A stretch of 64,000 bases of DNA. It comes from CAZIKF01 sp964539825 (GTDB taxonomy: Bacteria > Muiribacteriota > UBA6191). Below the pieces are notes generated by a model. It was given only the letters and a program-made list of their open reading frames with translations, did not search any database and was not told the origin of the DNA. The position numbers and the translations under genes are program-made. How positions within the stretch are numbered: position 1 is the first letter of the stretch; every line of letters begins with the position of its first letter. Below, in pieces: positions 1 to 9,102 of this stretch. Location: contig CAZIKF010000017.1 in the NCBI GenBank assembly GCA_964539825.1, positions 1-64,000 of the forward strand. Reading direction: 5' to 3'.

Positions 1-194
1 GCGAGACGAGCTTCCCAATATCCAAGCCCAAGGGCTATGTACTGGCCTGCCTTGTATTCGGGAAAAGGAATATCTCGCTCAACCCTGAAAATCATCAGAT
101 CTTCATGGGCCTTTCGAATTTGAGTTACAGTGCCGTTATAGTGTTTTTCTCGAAGGGATTTGATATCGAGTTCAGCAGATTCCATATTGCTCAT
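1..194 (-). CDS. Ferredoxin-NADP reductase, N-terminal part (cut by window edge)
   Basis: Only the first 64 or so codons are in the window; the gene runs off the left edge. The start is the ATG at 194, with an AGAGGT ribosome site just upstream. The visible protein has the segment YNGTVTQIRKAHEDLMIFRV and then FPEYKAGQYIALGLGYWE, the start of the FAD-binding beta-barrel of plant/bacterial ferredoxin (flavodoxin)-NADP reductases (KxGQY-type FAD motif). The family moves electrons between NADPH and ferredoxin or flavodoxin in the cytoplasm. The NADP domain is not visible, so a related FAD-dependent oxidoreductase is possible. It is divergent from the phospholipase-like gene, sharing the 140-base spacer. 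Confidence 0.72.
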   Translation of the reverse strand, partial: MSNMESAELDIKSLREKHYNGTVTQIRKAHEDLMIFRVERDIPFPEYKAGQYIALGLGYWEARL

Positions 195-334
195 ATTTCA
201 ACCTCTACATTTGCAGGAAAAGGAAAATAGATCCTTGGCTCAGTTTTAAGGGAAACAGTATAGAGCAGAGAACGGGAATTCCTCAAACCCCTTGAACAAT
301 TCCCATCCTCTTTAAAATCCGGTATCTTGACCAT

Positions 335-1462
335 ATGAGATCTTTCTACATTCGACTCACTTTGAGAGCACTCCTATGCCTTGTACCCATAGTCTCGTGC
401 TGGGGCTGGGCGAATCACCACATCATCACGCGTACATCCCTCATGGCTGTTCCCGATCTCCAAACTAAGACAGTTGTTTTTGAAAGGCTGGATGTCAAAA
501 AAGTTCTCAAGGGACTCAATCTCAATTCAATCCAGGAATTATGCGAAAAACTGCAAATCAAAAAACAATACCGTTTCGAAACCAGGATTGGAGAAACTCC
601 CGGGCAGCCTGTTTTGCTCTTGGAAGTATTAGCTAAGTACTCAGATGAACCGGATTGGGGAATGGATAGAGAGCTTTTTGAAGAGGACCAATATCCAGAA
701 CTATACGGCATTGATATCGCCCTGATGGGGGGTAAGAAGGGTACAGCCTCCCAATTCTTCCGCCATGCTTACCTTCCCTTTGATTTACTCAGTCCAGTGC
801 TCTCCCTTAAAGCTCCCTATATTTTTTCGAGCATGGGAGCCGCGCCGAGTCGTGGAGCGCTCTTCGTGAAGCTTTCACAATTGGCAAAGCAGAATAATTC
901 CCCATATTGGGCAGCGAGATTTCTGGGCTGTTCCCTTCATTATGTAGCCGATGTCTCCCAACCATTTCATACCACCCAAACCCCCACCAAACAGTATCTT
1001 TGGAAGTCACTGCCCGCACTACTGGGAGGAAACATCGTCCATACCATTACCAAAGTCATCTCCTATTATCATTGGGCATATGAAAGAGCTATCGGCGCCA
1101 TACTCGATGGGAGAATCGGGACATCTGAGCAGCAAGTCCGCTTCCTAAATGCCTTGAAAAATCCAAGTAAAGATGGAGATTTCAATTATAAGGGCATGAA
1201 TGCGGCTGTGAAAAAAACTGCTCAGTATGCCCTCAGAAACTCGGGTGTAAGTGGAAAGGAAAGCATTCTCTTTTTTCCTGAGATCCCTGGTTCTATCGTC
1301 GATTTCAATCCTATTAAATTCATGGATGAGAATTGGTGGAGAGACGTAGATAAGCGATTTAAGAAACAAAGTCCGGTTCTAGATCATTATCTCAATACCG
1401 TCGAAGCGCAATTCCAATACCTTGGAGCCGTCATCCGAACTGTGACGCGAGAAGAACTCTGA
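335..1462 (+). CDS. Secreted zinc-dependent phospholipase C / S1-P1 nuclease-like protein
   Basis: A 375-residue protein with a hydrophobic signal peptide (residues 5-22) followed at once by WGWANHH. In zinc phospholipase C and P1 nuclease the mature N-terminal Trp and nearby His bind the zinc cluster. Further candidate ligands follow in family order: Asp106-Asp110 (PDWGMD), His144, the HYVADVSQPFH motif (His202, Asp206, His212) and HWAYE (His246, Glu250). The HxxxDxxxPxH and HxxxE patterns are diagnostic of the superfamily. Substrate (phospholipid or single-stranded nucleic acid) cannot be told. It should act in the periplasm or outside the cell. It appears monocistronic. Confidence 0.78.
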   Translation: MRSFYIRLTLRALLCLVPIVSCWGWANHHIITRTSLMAVPDLQTKTVVFERLDVKKVLKGLNLNSIQELCEKLQIKKQYRFETRIGETPGQPVLLLEVLAKYSDEPDWGMDRELFEEDQYPELYGIDIALMGGKKGTASQFFRHAYLPFDLLSPVLSLKAPYIFSSMGAAPSRGALFVKLSQLAKQNNSPYWAARFLGCSLHYVADVSQPFHTTQTPTKQYLWKSLPALLGGNIVHTITKVISYYHWAYERAIGAILDGRIGTSEQQVRFLNALKNPSKDGDFNYKGMNAAVKKTAQYALRNSGVSGKESILFFPEIPGSIVDFNPIKFMDENWWRDVDKRFKKQSPVLDHYLNTVEAQFQYLGAVIRTVTREEL

Positions 1463-1639
1463 GTGAATAAATTCGCTACGTTCCAGAAATCTTGATTGGA
1501 TGATTGCTACCTTGAATTGAGGCTTCCTGCATAGAGACTTCAAGACACTCAAATACTATACTGGGCTACTTCCCAATTATATTTGTACTTTCTGCTCGGT
1601 TCTTTTTGCGTTGATTCGATTTAGTTTTGGAGATAGACC

Positions 1640-3214
1640 ATGATGGATAGTTGGATTCCCATGATCATTGGACCTGTGGCAGCGCTCCTTGGCGGCGGCC
1701 TTGGATTCTGGTTTGCAAGACACCAGGCTTCCAGAGAAATTACTCGATTGGAGGAGACTTTTTCCCTCGAAAGAAAGAATCTGGAAGAGAAGCTCGTTGG
1801 CTTTGAGAAGAATCTAAGGGAAAACGAAGTAGAACTGGAGCAGCAGCGTAACGAAAATTCAAATTTCAGAGAAGCAAATGCCAGGCTCACGGGCTTATCT
1901 GATCACGTGAATTCTGAATTGATCCCTGGGCTTAAGCAAGAAAGGGAAAAGCTCACGACGGATCTTGAGGAAAAACAAGAAGAATTAACTCAGCTTAAAG
2001 TAACCGTCTCCTCACTCAAGACCACCCTGGACGAAGAGCGCGAACAAAACCAGGACAAGTTAAAGCTCCTGGAAGAAGCAAAAGAGCAGCTCAAGGATCA
2101 ATTTAAGAATCTTGCCAATGAAATCTTTGAGAAGAATTCAGAAAAATTCAAAATTCAGAGTAAGGATAGCCTCGATAGCATCATTGGTCCTTTCAAGGAA
2201 AAGCTCGCCGAGTTTCATAACACCGTTCAGGTAACACATAAAGAAGGCTCCAAAGAGCGTCATACCCTCGAACTTCAATTAAAGAATCTCAAGACACTTA
2301 ATGAGCGGCTTAGCGAAGACGCCAACAATCTTACCAGTGCTCTCAAGGGGGAGAGTAAGACCCGGGGAATCTGGGGTGAGATGATTTTGGAAAAAGTCCT
2401 GGAAAACAGTGGTCTACATAAGGGCAGGGAATATGAGACCCAGGTAAGTGTTAGGGACGAAGAGGGCTCCCGACATCTTCCTGACGTCATCATTCATTTA
2501 CCCGAAGAAAAAGACCTGGTAGTTGATTCTAAGGTCTCGCTCAATGCCTGGGAGCGGTTATGTTCAGCAGAGGATGAGCCTGAGCGCGAGAAGGCTCTTA
2601 AAGAGCATATTCTTTCTCTGCGTACTCATATCAAGCAGCTTAGTGTGAAAAGCTACGAAGAGTTAGAGGCAATTCGAACCCTTGACTATGTCTTGATGTT
2701 CATCCCCATCGAGACCGCATTCCTGACAGCCATGGAGCATGAACCGGGGCTCTTTGATGAAGCCTTTAAAAAGAGAATTGTGATTGTGACTCCTTCAACG
2801 CTCATGGTGACCCTCAGAACCATCGAGAATATCTGGCGATATGAACAGCAGAACCAAAACGCGAAGGAAATTGCCCGACAGGCTGGTGGACTCTATGACA
2901 AGCTTGAAGGATTTGTGCAGTCCATGCAGGACGTGGGGAAATCCATAGGAAAAGCTGATAGTGCATGGCAAAAGGCTTTTTCACAGCTAAATACCGGTAA
3001 AGGGAGCCTGATAAGCAGAGCTCAAAAACTAAAAGAGCTGGGAGTCAAGACAAAGAAGGATCTTCCGCCTGAGCTAGTGGAGCAAGCAGAGGCCTCCGAT
3101 GAGATGAGTCAACCAGTCCAGGAAATACAACTCGCCATCCCAACAGATCAAGAGCCAGATTCAACCCCAATGCTAGAACAAAGCTCCGAACAACAACTTC
3201 AGGACCCAGGATAA
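1640..3214 (+). CDS. rmuC: DNA recombination protein RmuC
   Basis: A 524-residue protein with the standard RmuC layout: an N-terminal membrane anchor (residues 7-25, rich in Gly/Ala), a long coiled coil (about 35-190) and a nuclease-fold domain (about 215-450). Typical blocks are TRGIWGEMILEKVLENSGL, LPDVIIHLPEEKDLVVDSKVS, FIPIETAFLTAM and ENIWRYEQQNQNAKEIARQAG, with the final GKGSLISRAQKLKELGVKTKK. RmuC limits recombination-driven inversion between short inverted repeats in E. coli and has been linked to phage defence. The acidic tail after residue 475 is low-complexity. It is convergent with the cation efflux gene, with a large palindrome between them. Confidence 0.95.
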   Translation: MMDSWIPMIIGPVAALLGGGLGFWFARHQASREITRLEETFSLERKNLEEKLVGFEKNLRENEVELEQQRNENSNFREANARLTGLSDHVNSELIPGLKQEREKLTTDLEEKQEELTQLKVTVSSLKTTLDEEREQNQDKLKLLEEAKEQLKDQFKNLANEIFEKNSEKFKIQSKDSLDSIIGPFKEKLAEFHNTVQVTHKEGSKERHTLELQLKNLKTLNERLSEDANNLTSALKGESKTRGIWGEMILEKVLENSGLHKGREYETQVSVRDEEGSRHLPDVIIHLPEEKDLVVDSKVSLNAWERLCSAEDEPEREKALKEHILSLRTHIKQLSVKSYEELEAIRTLDYVLMFIPIETAFLTAMEHEPGLFDEAFKKRIVIVTPSTLMVTLRTIENIWRYEQQNQNAKEIARQAGGLYDKLEGFVQSMQDVGKSIGKADSAWQKAFSQLNTGKGSLISRAQKLKELGVKTKKDLPPELVEQAEASDEMSQPVQEIQLAIPTDQEPDSTPMLEQSSEQQLQDPG

Positions 3215-3258
3215 AGAGAAAAGAAAAACGAGGCGCAAAGCGACAAGAAGTCAGAAAG

Positions 3259-3420
3259 TGAATCGAGGTCTGGAAATTTCGGAGCTGTGGGGTGGTCAGA
3301 GACGAGCATGGTGGTGATTCGTGACGAAGAGCGTAGCATCGGCTACGTTCGAGGAGGGAACCTCCAGCAGGCGAAGTCTATGGCCACCCCACAGCTCCGA
3401 AATTTCCAGACCTCGGTTCA
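3259..3420. repeat. Large palindromic element: 37-base inverted repeat around an 88-base structured loop
   Basis: Bases 3259-3295 are the reverse complement of 3384-3420 with a single mismatch (3263, a G-U pair in RNA); 3264-3295 and 3384-3415 match perfectly over 32 bases. The loop 3296-3383 contains two more hairpins: CGTAGC/GCTACG (3332-3337, 3342-3347) and GGAGG/CCTCC (3353-3357, 3361-3365). It fills the gap between the convergent ends of rmuC and the cation efflux gene. It lacks a T-run like that of a simple terminator and has the shape of a MITE or complex REP element. I did not see a second copy in this window. Confidence 0.85.
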
Positions 3421-3425
3421 CCCCC

Positions 3426-4316
3426 TTAACAGTTTTTTAGGTCGCAGGGTTCCCCGGCTCTTTCCACTTCCAGGGTCACGTGCTGAACATCGCGTTCCAT
3501 GAGAATCTGCTTGGCTTGAATTTTTAGCCTGGGTATCTCTGACTCCAAACATTGTTTTGCGACCACGAGATGTAAAGTGAAAACATGATAGGAACCGTCA
3601 AGAGACCAGACATGGAGGTCATGGAGATCTTCTACACCTTCCAGTGCCCGAAGTTCTATTTCTATGGCCTTTAAATCAAGACTGTCAGGTATGGACTGAA
3701 GAAATACGGATAAGGTGGTTTTCAGATTGCGAATGACATTCACAAGAATCACAAGGGAGAAAAAAACGGAAAATAAGGGATCGAGAACGGGCAATTCCCA
3801 AAAGAACATGATGACGCACATGAGCAAGATCGCAATCCATCCAAAAAGATCTTCCAGCAGGTGCCACATGACCACCTTTTCATTGAGAGTCTTTCCTTGC
3901 TTCAAGCGTAGAGCCGCGATCCCGTTAAAAAAAATACCCAACAGAGCAAGTCCGAATACTCCTGGAATATAGATTGCTTCAGGAGCAAAGATTCTTGGAA
4001 CCGATTCTATTAAGATGAAGATAGAACCGGTTATGAGTACAACGCAGTTGATCAAAGCTGATAGTAGTGAGAACCTTTTGTACCCGTAAGAAAAGCTCTG
4101 ATCTCTCTTTTTGTGAGACACTCCTTCCATATACCAGGACATACCCAGGGCAATGGTATCTCCCAGGTCATGTATGGCATCTGCCAGAACAGCCATGCTG
4201 TTACAAAGAAGTCCCCCGGCAAACTCAATGATCGTGAAAGCAAAATTTAAAAGAAAAGCTATCTTTACATTGTGGGAGGAAGCAGATTTAGGACAATGAG
4301 AATGATCGTGGCCCAT
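3426..4316 (-). CDS. Cation diffusion facilitator (Zn/Co/Cd efflux) protein
   Basis: About 296 residues. The His-rich start (MGHDHSHC) is followed by six membrane segments and a cytoplasmic C-terminal domain. Metal-site residues are visible: ADAIHDLGDT in TM2 (two Asp and a His) and HLLEDLFGW in TM5 (His and Asp), the paired site of the CzcD/ZitB branch. The C-terminal VEDLHDLHVWSLDGSYHVFTLH stretch is the typical metallochaperone-like fold. CDF proteins swap cytoplasmic Zn(II) or related ions for protons. I prefer the ATG at 4316 to the TTG at 4322. It begins just after the FapA-like gene, so the two probably share a transcript. Confidence 0.9.
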   Translation of the reverse strand: MGHDHSHCPKSASSHNVKIAFLLNFAFTIIEFAGGLLCNSMAVLADAIHDLGDTIALGMSWYMEGVSHKKRDQSFSYGYKRFSLLSALINCVVLITGSIFILIESVPRIFAPEAIYIPGVFGLALLGIFFNGIAALRLKQGKTLNEKVVMWHLLEDLFGWIAILLMCVIMFFWELPVLDPLFSVFFSLVILVNVIRNLKTTLSVFLQSIPDSLDLKAIEIELRALEGVEDLHDLHVWSLDGSYHVFTLHLVVAKQCLESEIPRLKIQAKQILMERDVQHVTLEVERAGEPCDLKNC

Positions 4317-4334
4317 GATCAACTCAGAAGAATT

Positions 4335-6023
4335 TCAAATCCTTGGAGTTCCCGAATAAGACCGATACATTATCGCTCGATGATTGGGGTCTTCGTAGAA
4401 TTCCTTGCGATTCATCTTTTTAGGAACATCCAGTACTGACTGGCCGATGGCAACCCTGACTCCAGGAAAAATCGTGCCCTTCACCCTTACAAAATGTACT
4501 GTAAAGCGGGATTTCATTTCATTGAGCCTTTGGATTTCCTTGTTAATTTCCTCCAGGTCTCGGTGAAAACTCTGCTGACTCTCCACTAATTCAACCAGTA
4601 TTTTCTTATGCACCGCTTCGTTGAGGGTCAGGGAATCCTCCTGGAGTTTAAGTCGGCGCATGGCTCGCTGAATTAGATCAATCTGTTTTTCTCTTTCACG
4701 CTTCTTGGCGAAGACTTTCTTAAGTCGCCGATGTACCAACTCTTTTTGGCCCATATGGATCGAAGTGTTCACTCCAAAATTAGAGCCCATATTATGAACT
4801 TCGAGGTGCTTTCCTACAAAGATCTGGCCTCCAATGAGAGCGCCCTTGCCCTTTACCTTTAGATCTCCAGAGGTGTAGACCGTAGCGTTGAGAAGTTCCT
4901 TGTCGATGTTAAGATCCCCCATGACCTCAAGCATTCCTGTATTACAGTGACCCAAGAAACAATCCCCTCCCGCTTTAATCAAGCCCTTCTTTCCCCCGGT
5001 AAAGCCTCCTCGAACATTGATATTTCCCTTGGAAAATATACGGGCTCCCTCTACCGCACCTTTAACATTTACATCTCCGTCGGCTTCGATAATGAATCCG
5101 GGCATTACGTTTCCAAAGATTTCCACATCACCGGAAAACTTGATGTCACCGACGCTCAGATCCACATCTCCATCAACAGCGAAGATAGGTATAACGGTAA
5201 TAACCCCTGATACATCAAGGTTGGGTCTACCATCAACCATGGAATAAAGTCTTCCCTGGTCATCCATGGTGGTATTTTTCCCCGGCACCAGGGCATTATC
5301 CTCAACTCGTTTACAATTAATTGCCCTCGCTTTTAAGTCAAGACCATTGACCCCTGTAACCAGGGGAATCTTTTCAGCGATCATTCGTCCTCTACGGACA
5401 TAATGAGCAATTTTCGATCTCTTCTTGGGGACAGATTGATCATTGCTTCTCGGGGATTTTTTCTGTTCGAAGTAATAATGAACCAGGGCGTCCTGTCCTT
5501 CGATGGGCGCAGTTCCCTTCGCAATCAAATGGCCCGTCACGACCATTCCCGCATTTGCCCTTGTTATTGCTGCTTCCACTGCTTCCCATGATATCCCGGA
5601 ACGGATTCCGCGGCGGGTAAGCATTGCTTCTACGGTCTCACGATCAATACTAAAACCAGCATGAGGAATGATGGTCATGTGGGCCTCAAGATGATCAGGA
5701 GAAATGGTCAGAAATACCTGGTGTTCCTTAAGATGATCAGGAGAAATGGTCAGAAATACCTGGTGTTCCTTAAGATGTTCCTTTGGCCTGGATTCCCTTT
5801 CGGGGGTCTTTGCCTCACCGTCCGAAGACTCCTTTTCCGGCTCTTTCTCCTTTTCAGCTTCCTCCTCCTCTTCTAAAAACTCAGCGCCCTGATCGCCCCG
5901 ATCCTGGGCAACCTCCGCATCCTTTCGAATTTCATTGATGAGATGTCGATCTTCGGTGGAGAGAAGTCCGGTTTTATCAAGAAGTTGCTCTAATTTATCA
6001 AAATAAGTTGAATCTTCTGACAT
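4335..6023 (-). CDS. FapA-like DUF342 protein (polymer-forming beta-helix)
   Basis: About 562 residues. An acidic, low-complexity N-terminal part (EEEEEAEKEKEPEKE) precedes a DUF342/FapA region, with turns such as VDGDVDLSVGDIKFSGDV and GDVNVKGAVEGARIFSKGNINVRGG forming a right-handed beta-helix, then a coiled coil and a short beta-rich tail. DUF342 proteins are thought to act as membrane-linked scaffolds tied to c-di-GMP and surface signalling. The start is uncertain: ATG 6023 is used, but ATG 6065, ATG 6059 and TTG 6071 are in frame and none has a good ribosome site. A 14-residue segment is duplicated perfectly in tandem near residues 85-112. Confidence 0.85.
   Translation of the reverse strand: MSEDSTYFDKLEQLLDKTGLLSTEDRHLINEIRKDAEVAQDRGDQGAEFLEEEEEAEKEKEPEKESSDGEAKTPERESRPKEHLKEHQVFLTISPDHLKEHQVFLTISPDHLEAHMTIIPHAGFSIDRETVEAMLTRRGIRSGISWEAVEAAITRANAGMVVTGHLIAKGTAPIEGQDALVHYYFEQKKSPRSNDQSVPKKRSKIAHYVRRGRMIAEKIPLVTGVNGLDLKARAINCKRVEDNALVPGKNTTMDDQGRLYSMVDGRPNLDVSGVITVIPIFAVDGDVDLSVGDIKFSGDVEIFGNVMPGFIIEADGDVNVKGAVEGARIFSKGNINVRGGFTGGKKGLIKAGGDCFLGHCNTGMLEVMGDLNIDKELLNATVYTSGDLKVKGKGALIGGQIFVGKHLEVHNMGSNFGVNTSIHMGQKELVHRRLKKVFAKKREREKQIDLIQRAMRRLKLQEDSLTLNEAVHKKILVELVESQQSFHRDLEEINKEIQRLNEMKSRFTVHFVRVKGTIFPGVRVAIGQSVLDVPKKMNRKEFYEDPNHRAIMYRSYSGTPRI
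5688..5771. repeat. Perfect tandem duplication of 42 bases inside the FapA-like gene
   Basis: Bases 5688-5729 and 5730-5771 are identical. The unit is 14 codons (HLKEHQVFLTISPD), so the reading frame is kept. A diverged third partial copy (HLEAH) follows. The perfect identity points to a recent duplication. Confidence 0.95.
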
Positions 6024-6167
6024 GACCACTAAAGATACACTATTGGGGACCTGGATCATAAGCATGATCAAAGAGATGCATTCAACCTCAATAAGTCTTA
6101 AAATGGAATTACCGATAGTCTATTGAGAAACAAAGCATCTTCAAGGAGATGAAGTTAACTCCAAAAC

Positions 6168-7637
6168 ATGAAAAAGAAAAATCTCCATAATGAGGCTTTA
6201 AAACCCGGTATGGTCCTGGGGTCCCCCGTGTATGCAGATAACGGGAATTTTGAGCTCTCATTGGGAACTGTCCTTACAAGTGAATTCATTGTCAGGCTGC
6301 AGGGCTTTGGAATTTCTCCTATTCGAGTATTTGACGATCCTGAAGTGACTGCAATCATCAAGGATGCAGACCTTGGAGATGACTCTAAGCTGGTTCGAAA
6401 ATTTATCCCTTCAGGGAAGTATCTCTATCTTCATGGAGATATTGGTGAAAAAGTGTATTTGTTGCTCAGTGGTGAACTCGACATGATTTATGTCCACCCC
6501 GATAAACTTCCCACAAAGTTGTACACCTGGGAAAAGCTGAGAATAATCATGGCAAAGGGACGACGAATCTCTTCGATTATCAAGCCCAACTCAGTTTTTG
6601 GTGAGCTTGGGCCCTTACTTTCAAAGCCCAGGTTAGTCAGTGTAAAGGCGACTGAAAACTGCTTAGTAGCCCTGATTCCAGCAGATACCACGGAACTCCA
6701 TCAGACTATGCTGCTCTACCCCGGATTTGGCCTGAGCGTGGCCATTGGTTTAGCCAGGCAAATGCAGGACCGCATTCGAAAAATCAGCAAATACAACACC
6801 CTCATTCAAAGACTGGAACCGGTGGTCAAAGAATTCCCGCTCATCTACCTGACCATCGCTGAAAAGCTAAAAAATCGAGTGATTCAGACCAAGAGCGAAA
6901 ACCTTGAACTGCTCCATGAACAGATGAAGCACTCTTCTCTTTATTCCAGAACTTCACGCTTTCAAAAGGAAGGTACGGTTCTCAGGGATTTTTTCCCCCA
7001 CTCAGCTCCTTCTTTTAAGAGATTTAACCATGAAATTTTCAAGGGATTTGAAATCAAGGATGTTCCCGAAGGGTCGGTGATTTGTGAACCAGGCAGCCCG
7101 GCGAATAAAATCTACGTGCTCAGGTCAGGCGCTGTTGGGATATACCAGGATCGAAAAGCACTAATCAAGTACCGCCGCAAGGGCGATACCCTCGGGACGG
7201 TAAGCGCGCTTCTTGGATACGGCTCTAAGAATAAAACCTTTGAAAAGCGTAAGCTGAAGATTAAAACGATCACTCGATGTCGGTACATTGAAATTGATGC
7301 CCGATATATGAAAGACAGCGCTTCGGAAAATCCTGATCTAATTCTTCATATTTCCCGTGGTCTGGCAGATAGACTGGCCAATACCAATTCTGAGCTTCTC
7401 GAATCACTGACCAATATTGAGAAATTTGTAGGCCGGCTCCGGTATGGTGATTCTTCAATGCTTGGGGAAATTGGCACCACCTTAGATCTATGCCATGGTG
7501 ATCCCTTGACCCAGGAGTTTTGCAAGGATGAAATCGAAACCCTGGAAAGAATGAGAGAGACCCTTGAGACTATAGAAGTCAATATTGAGGAGATCCTCTC
7601 ATCCACACATATGGGTGCTACCTATTATCCTCATTAG
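6168..7637 (+). CDS. Double cyclic-nucleotide-binding-domain protein with HD-GYP-associated N-terminus (copy 1)
   Basis: 489 residues. The N-terminus (about 8-55: ALKPGMVLGSPVYADNGNF, then LGTVLTSEFIVRLQGFGI) resembles the DUF3391-type domain that precedes HD-GYP phosphodiesterases, but no HD-GYP domain follows. A cNMP-binding domain spans about 75-200 with an intact phosphate cassette (FGEL, Glu146; PRLVSV, Arg155 and Ser158). A helical linker (200-275) leads to a second cNMP-like fold (about 290-410) whose cassette lacks the FGE and Arg-x-x-Ser residues, so it may not bind nucleotide. The helical tail has no DNA-binding HTH that I can see. Probably a cAMP or cGMP sensor/adaptor. It is followed 11 bases later by a paralogue. 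Confidence 0.72.
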   Translation: MKKKNLHNEALKPGMVLGSPVYADNGNFELSLGTVLTSEFIVRLQGFGISPIRVFDDPEVTAIIKDADLGDDSKLVRKFIPSGKYLYLHGDIGEKVYLLLSGELDMIYVHPDKLPTKLYTWEKLRIIMAKGRRISSIIKPNSVFGELGPLLSKPRLVSVKATENCLVALIPADTTELHQTMLLYPGFGLSVAIGLARQMQDRIRKISKYNTLIQRLEPVVKEFPLIYLTIAEKLKNRVIQTKSENLELLHEQMKHSSLYSRTSRFQKEGTVLRDFFPHSAPSFKRFNHEIFKGFEIKDVPEGSVICEPGSPANKIYVLRSGAVGIYQDRKALIKYRRKGDTLGTVSALLGYGSKNKTFEKRKLKIKTITRCRYIEIDARYMKDSASENPDLILHISRGLADRLANTNSELLESLTNIEKFVGRLRYGDSSMLGEIGTTLDLCHGDPLTQEFCKDEIETLERMRETLETIEVNIEEILSSTHMGATYYPH

Positions 7638-7648
7638 GAAACTATCCA

Positions 7649-9097
7649 GTGGCCCTAGTCTCAAGCGATACACTTGAACCCGGTATGGTATTGAAATCTA
7701 CCCTGAAAACCAGGGGAGAATTTCAACTTTGTTCCGGGACAATTCTTACCGAGGAATTGATCCGTAAGGTCCGAAATTTCGCCGTAAATAAGGTCGATAT
7801 ATTCACCGAGCCGGCCATGAGGGAGTTGGGACTCAGGGCAATTGCCAGAGGACCGGCATCACTTCCCCGCAGAGTTTTTCCAAAAGGTGAGTTTTTATTT
7901 TTGCAAGGCGACCCGGCCCAGGAAATCTTTCTCCTCCTCGAAGGGCAATTAGAGGTGCTCTATATCTTTGAGGAACAGATCTCCAAAGTTGAAAACGTGA
8001 GTGAAAGAAAATCCATTATTCGGTCACAGGGGAGAAAGGTTACCACTCTTCAGAGGAAAAATTCTGTTTTTGGAGAGATGGGCCCCCTCCTAAAGCAGCC
8101 TCGAACGGCAAGCATGAAGGCTTTGGAACATTCGGTGGTCGCCGTGATTCCTGCAGGGGGGGAGGGGCTCTATAACACCATTCTTGAAAATCCAAACCTG
8201 GGGCTTAGTATGGCCCTTGGTCTGGCAACTCGTATGGAAGACACCATCCAGAACATCCAGAAATACAATGGGATTGTTCAGCAACTGGAACCGATAGTGG
8301 AGGAATTTCCAGTACTCTTCACGAATATTGCTGAAAAGCTTAAGGAAAGAGTGATCGCCACGAGGAGTGAAAACCTTGAACAGCTTCATGAACAAATCAA
8401 GCAGTCCACACTCTATCTTCGAACCGCCAGGTTTCAGAAACAGAGTGCTGTTCTCAAGGATATAATGCCCCCGGAATCTATAACCCGACATTCCTGTGAT
8501 GAAAGAGTATTTTTTAGTGGAAAGCTAAAGTCGGTCCACAGAGGTGAAATCATCTCGGCACCGGGCTCCAAAGCTGACCGCATCTATGTTCTTTATTCTG
8601 GAGCTATAGGTATCTTTCTGGGAAAGAACAAGCTCATTGAATACCGCAGGGTGGGAGATGCCCTGGGTACAGTTCGCGCACTCCTGGGCTTCTCGGACCC
8701 AAATGGTAAGTTTGAAGACCGAAACATGACTCTCAAGGCGACAGGACCTACGAAATATTTGGAAATCGACGCATCAAAGCTAGGCCAATTGACCCGCACA
8801 AATCCTGCCCTGATATTGCATTTGTCTCGCGGTCTCGCTGAGCGTTTAGCCTACACCAATGATGAACTGCTGAACTCGTTAAGCAATATAGAAACTTATA
8901 TCAGACGGCTCACTCGATCCAAAGACTCAATTCTCGATGAAATTGAAACTTCCCTGGCACACTGCCTTAGAAAAGCCGAAACTGCCCAGTTATGTGTTCC
9001 CGAAATTCGAGCTCTGAACAAAATGAGAGGAACTCTGGAGAAGGTGGAAGATAACTTTGATCGAATGATGCGTTCTTCCAGATCAGGAAATCTCTGA
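7649..9097 (+). CDS. Double cyclic-nucleotide-binding-domain protein (copy 2, tandem paralogue)
   Basis: 482 residues starting at GTG 7649, with AGGAAA eight bases upstream. It is colinear with its upstream neighbour: the same DUF3391-like start (LEPGMVLKSTL), a first cNMP domain with conserved cassette (FGEMGPLL, Glu143; PRTAS, Arg152 and Ser155), the linker motif EKLKERVIATRSENLEQLHEQ and a second degenerate cNMP-like domain. The pair clearly arose by gene duplication and is probably co-transcribed, so the products may work as a heteromer. No output domain is visible. It is convergent with the next gene, leaving five bases between stops. Confidence 0.72.
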   Translation: MALVSSDTLEPGMVLKSTLKTRGEFQLCSGTILTEELIRKVRNFAVNKVDIFTEPAMRELGLRAIARGPASLPRRVFPKGEFLFLQGDPAQEIFLLLEGQLEVLYIFEEQISKVENVSERKSIIRSQGRKVTTLQRKNSVFGEMGPLLKQPRTASMKALEHSVVAVIPAGGEGLYNTILENPNLGLSMALGLATRMEDTIQNIQKYNGIVQQLEPIVEEFPVLFTNIAEKLKERVIATRSENLEQLHEQIKQSTLYLRTARFQKQSAVLKDIMPPESITRHSCDERVFFSGKLKSVHRGEIISAPGSKADRIYVLYSGAIGIFLGKNKLIEYRRVGDALGTVRALLGFSDPNGKFEDRNMTLKATGPTKYLEIDASKLGQLTRTNPALILHLSRGLAERLAYTNDELLNSLSNIETYIRRLTRSKDSILDEIETSLAHCLRKAETAQLCVPEIRALNKMRGTLEKVEDNFDRMMRSSRSGNL

Positions 9098-9102
9098 GAA
9101 AT

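Noticed and set aside
3287..3502. Plus-strand 71-codon frame in the large palindrome
   Set aside because: It crosses the palindrome into the 3' end of the cation efflux gene; no ribosome site and no protein-like features.
6023..6090. Possible 13-codon leader peptide (GAGG then ATG) before the FapA-like gene
   Set aside because: The short frame has a good ribosome site, but its sequence shows no attenuation pattern, and the real fapA start is uncertain.
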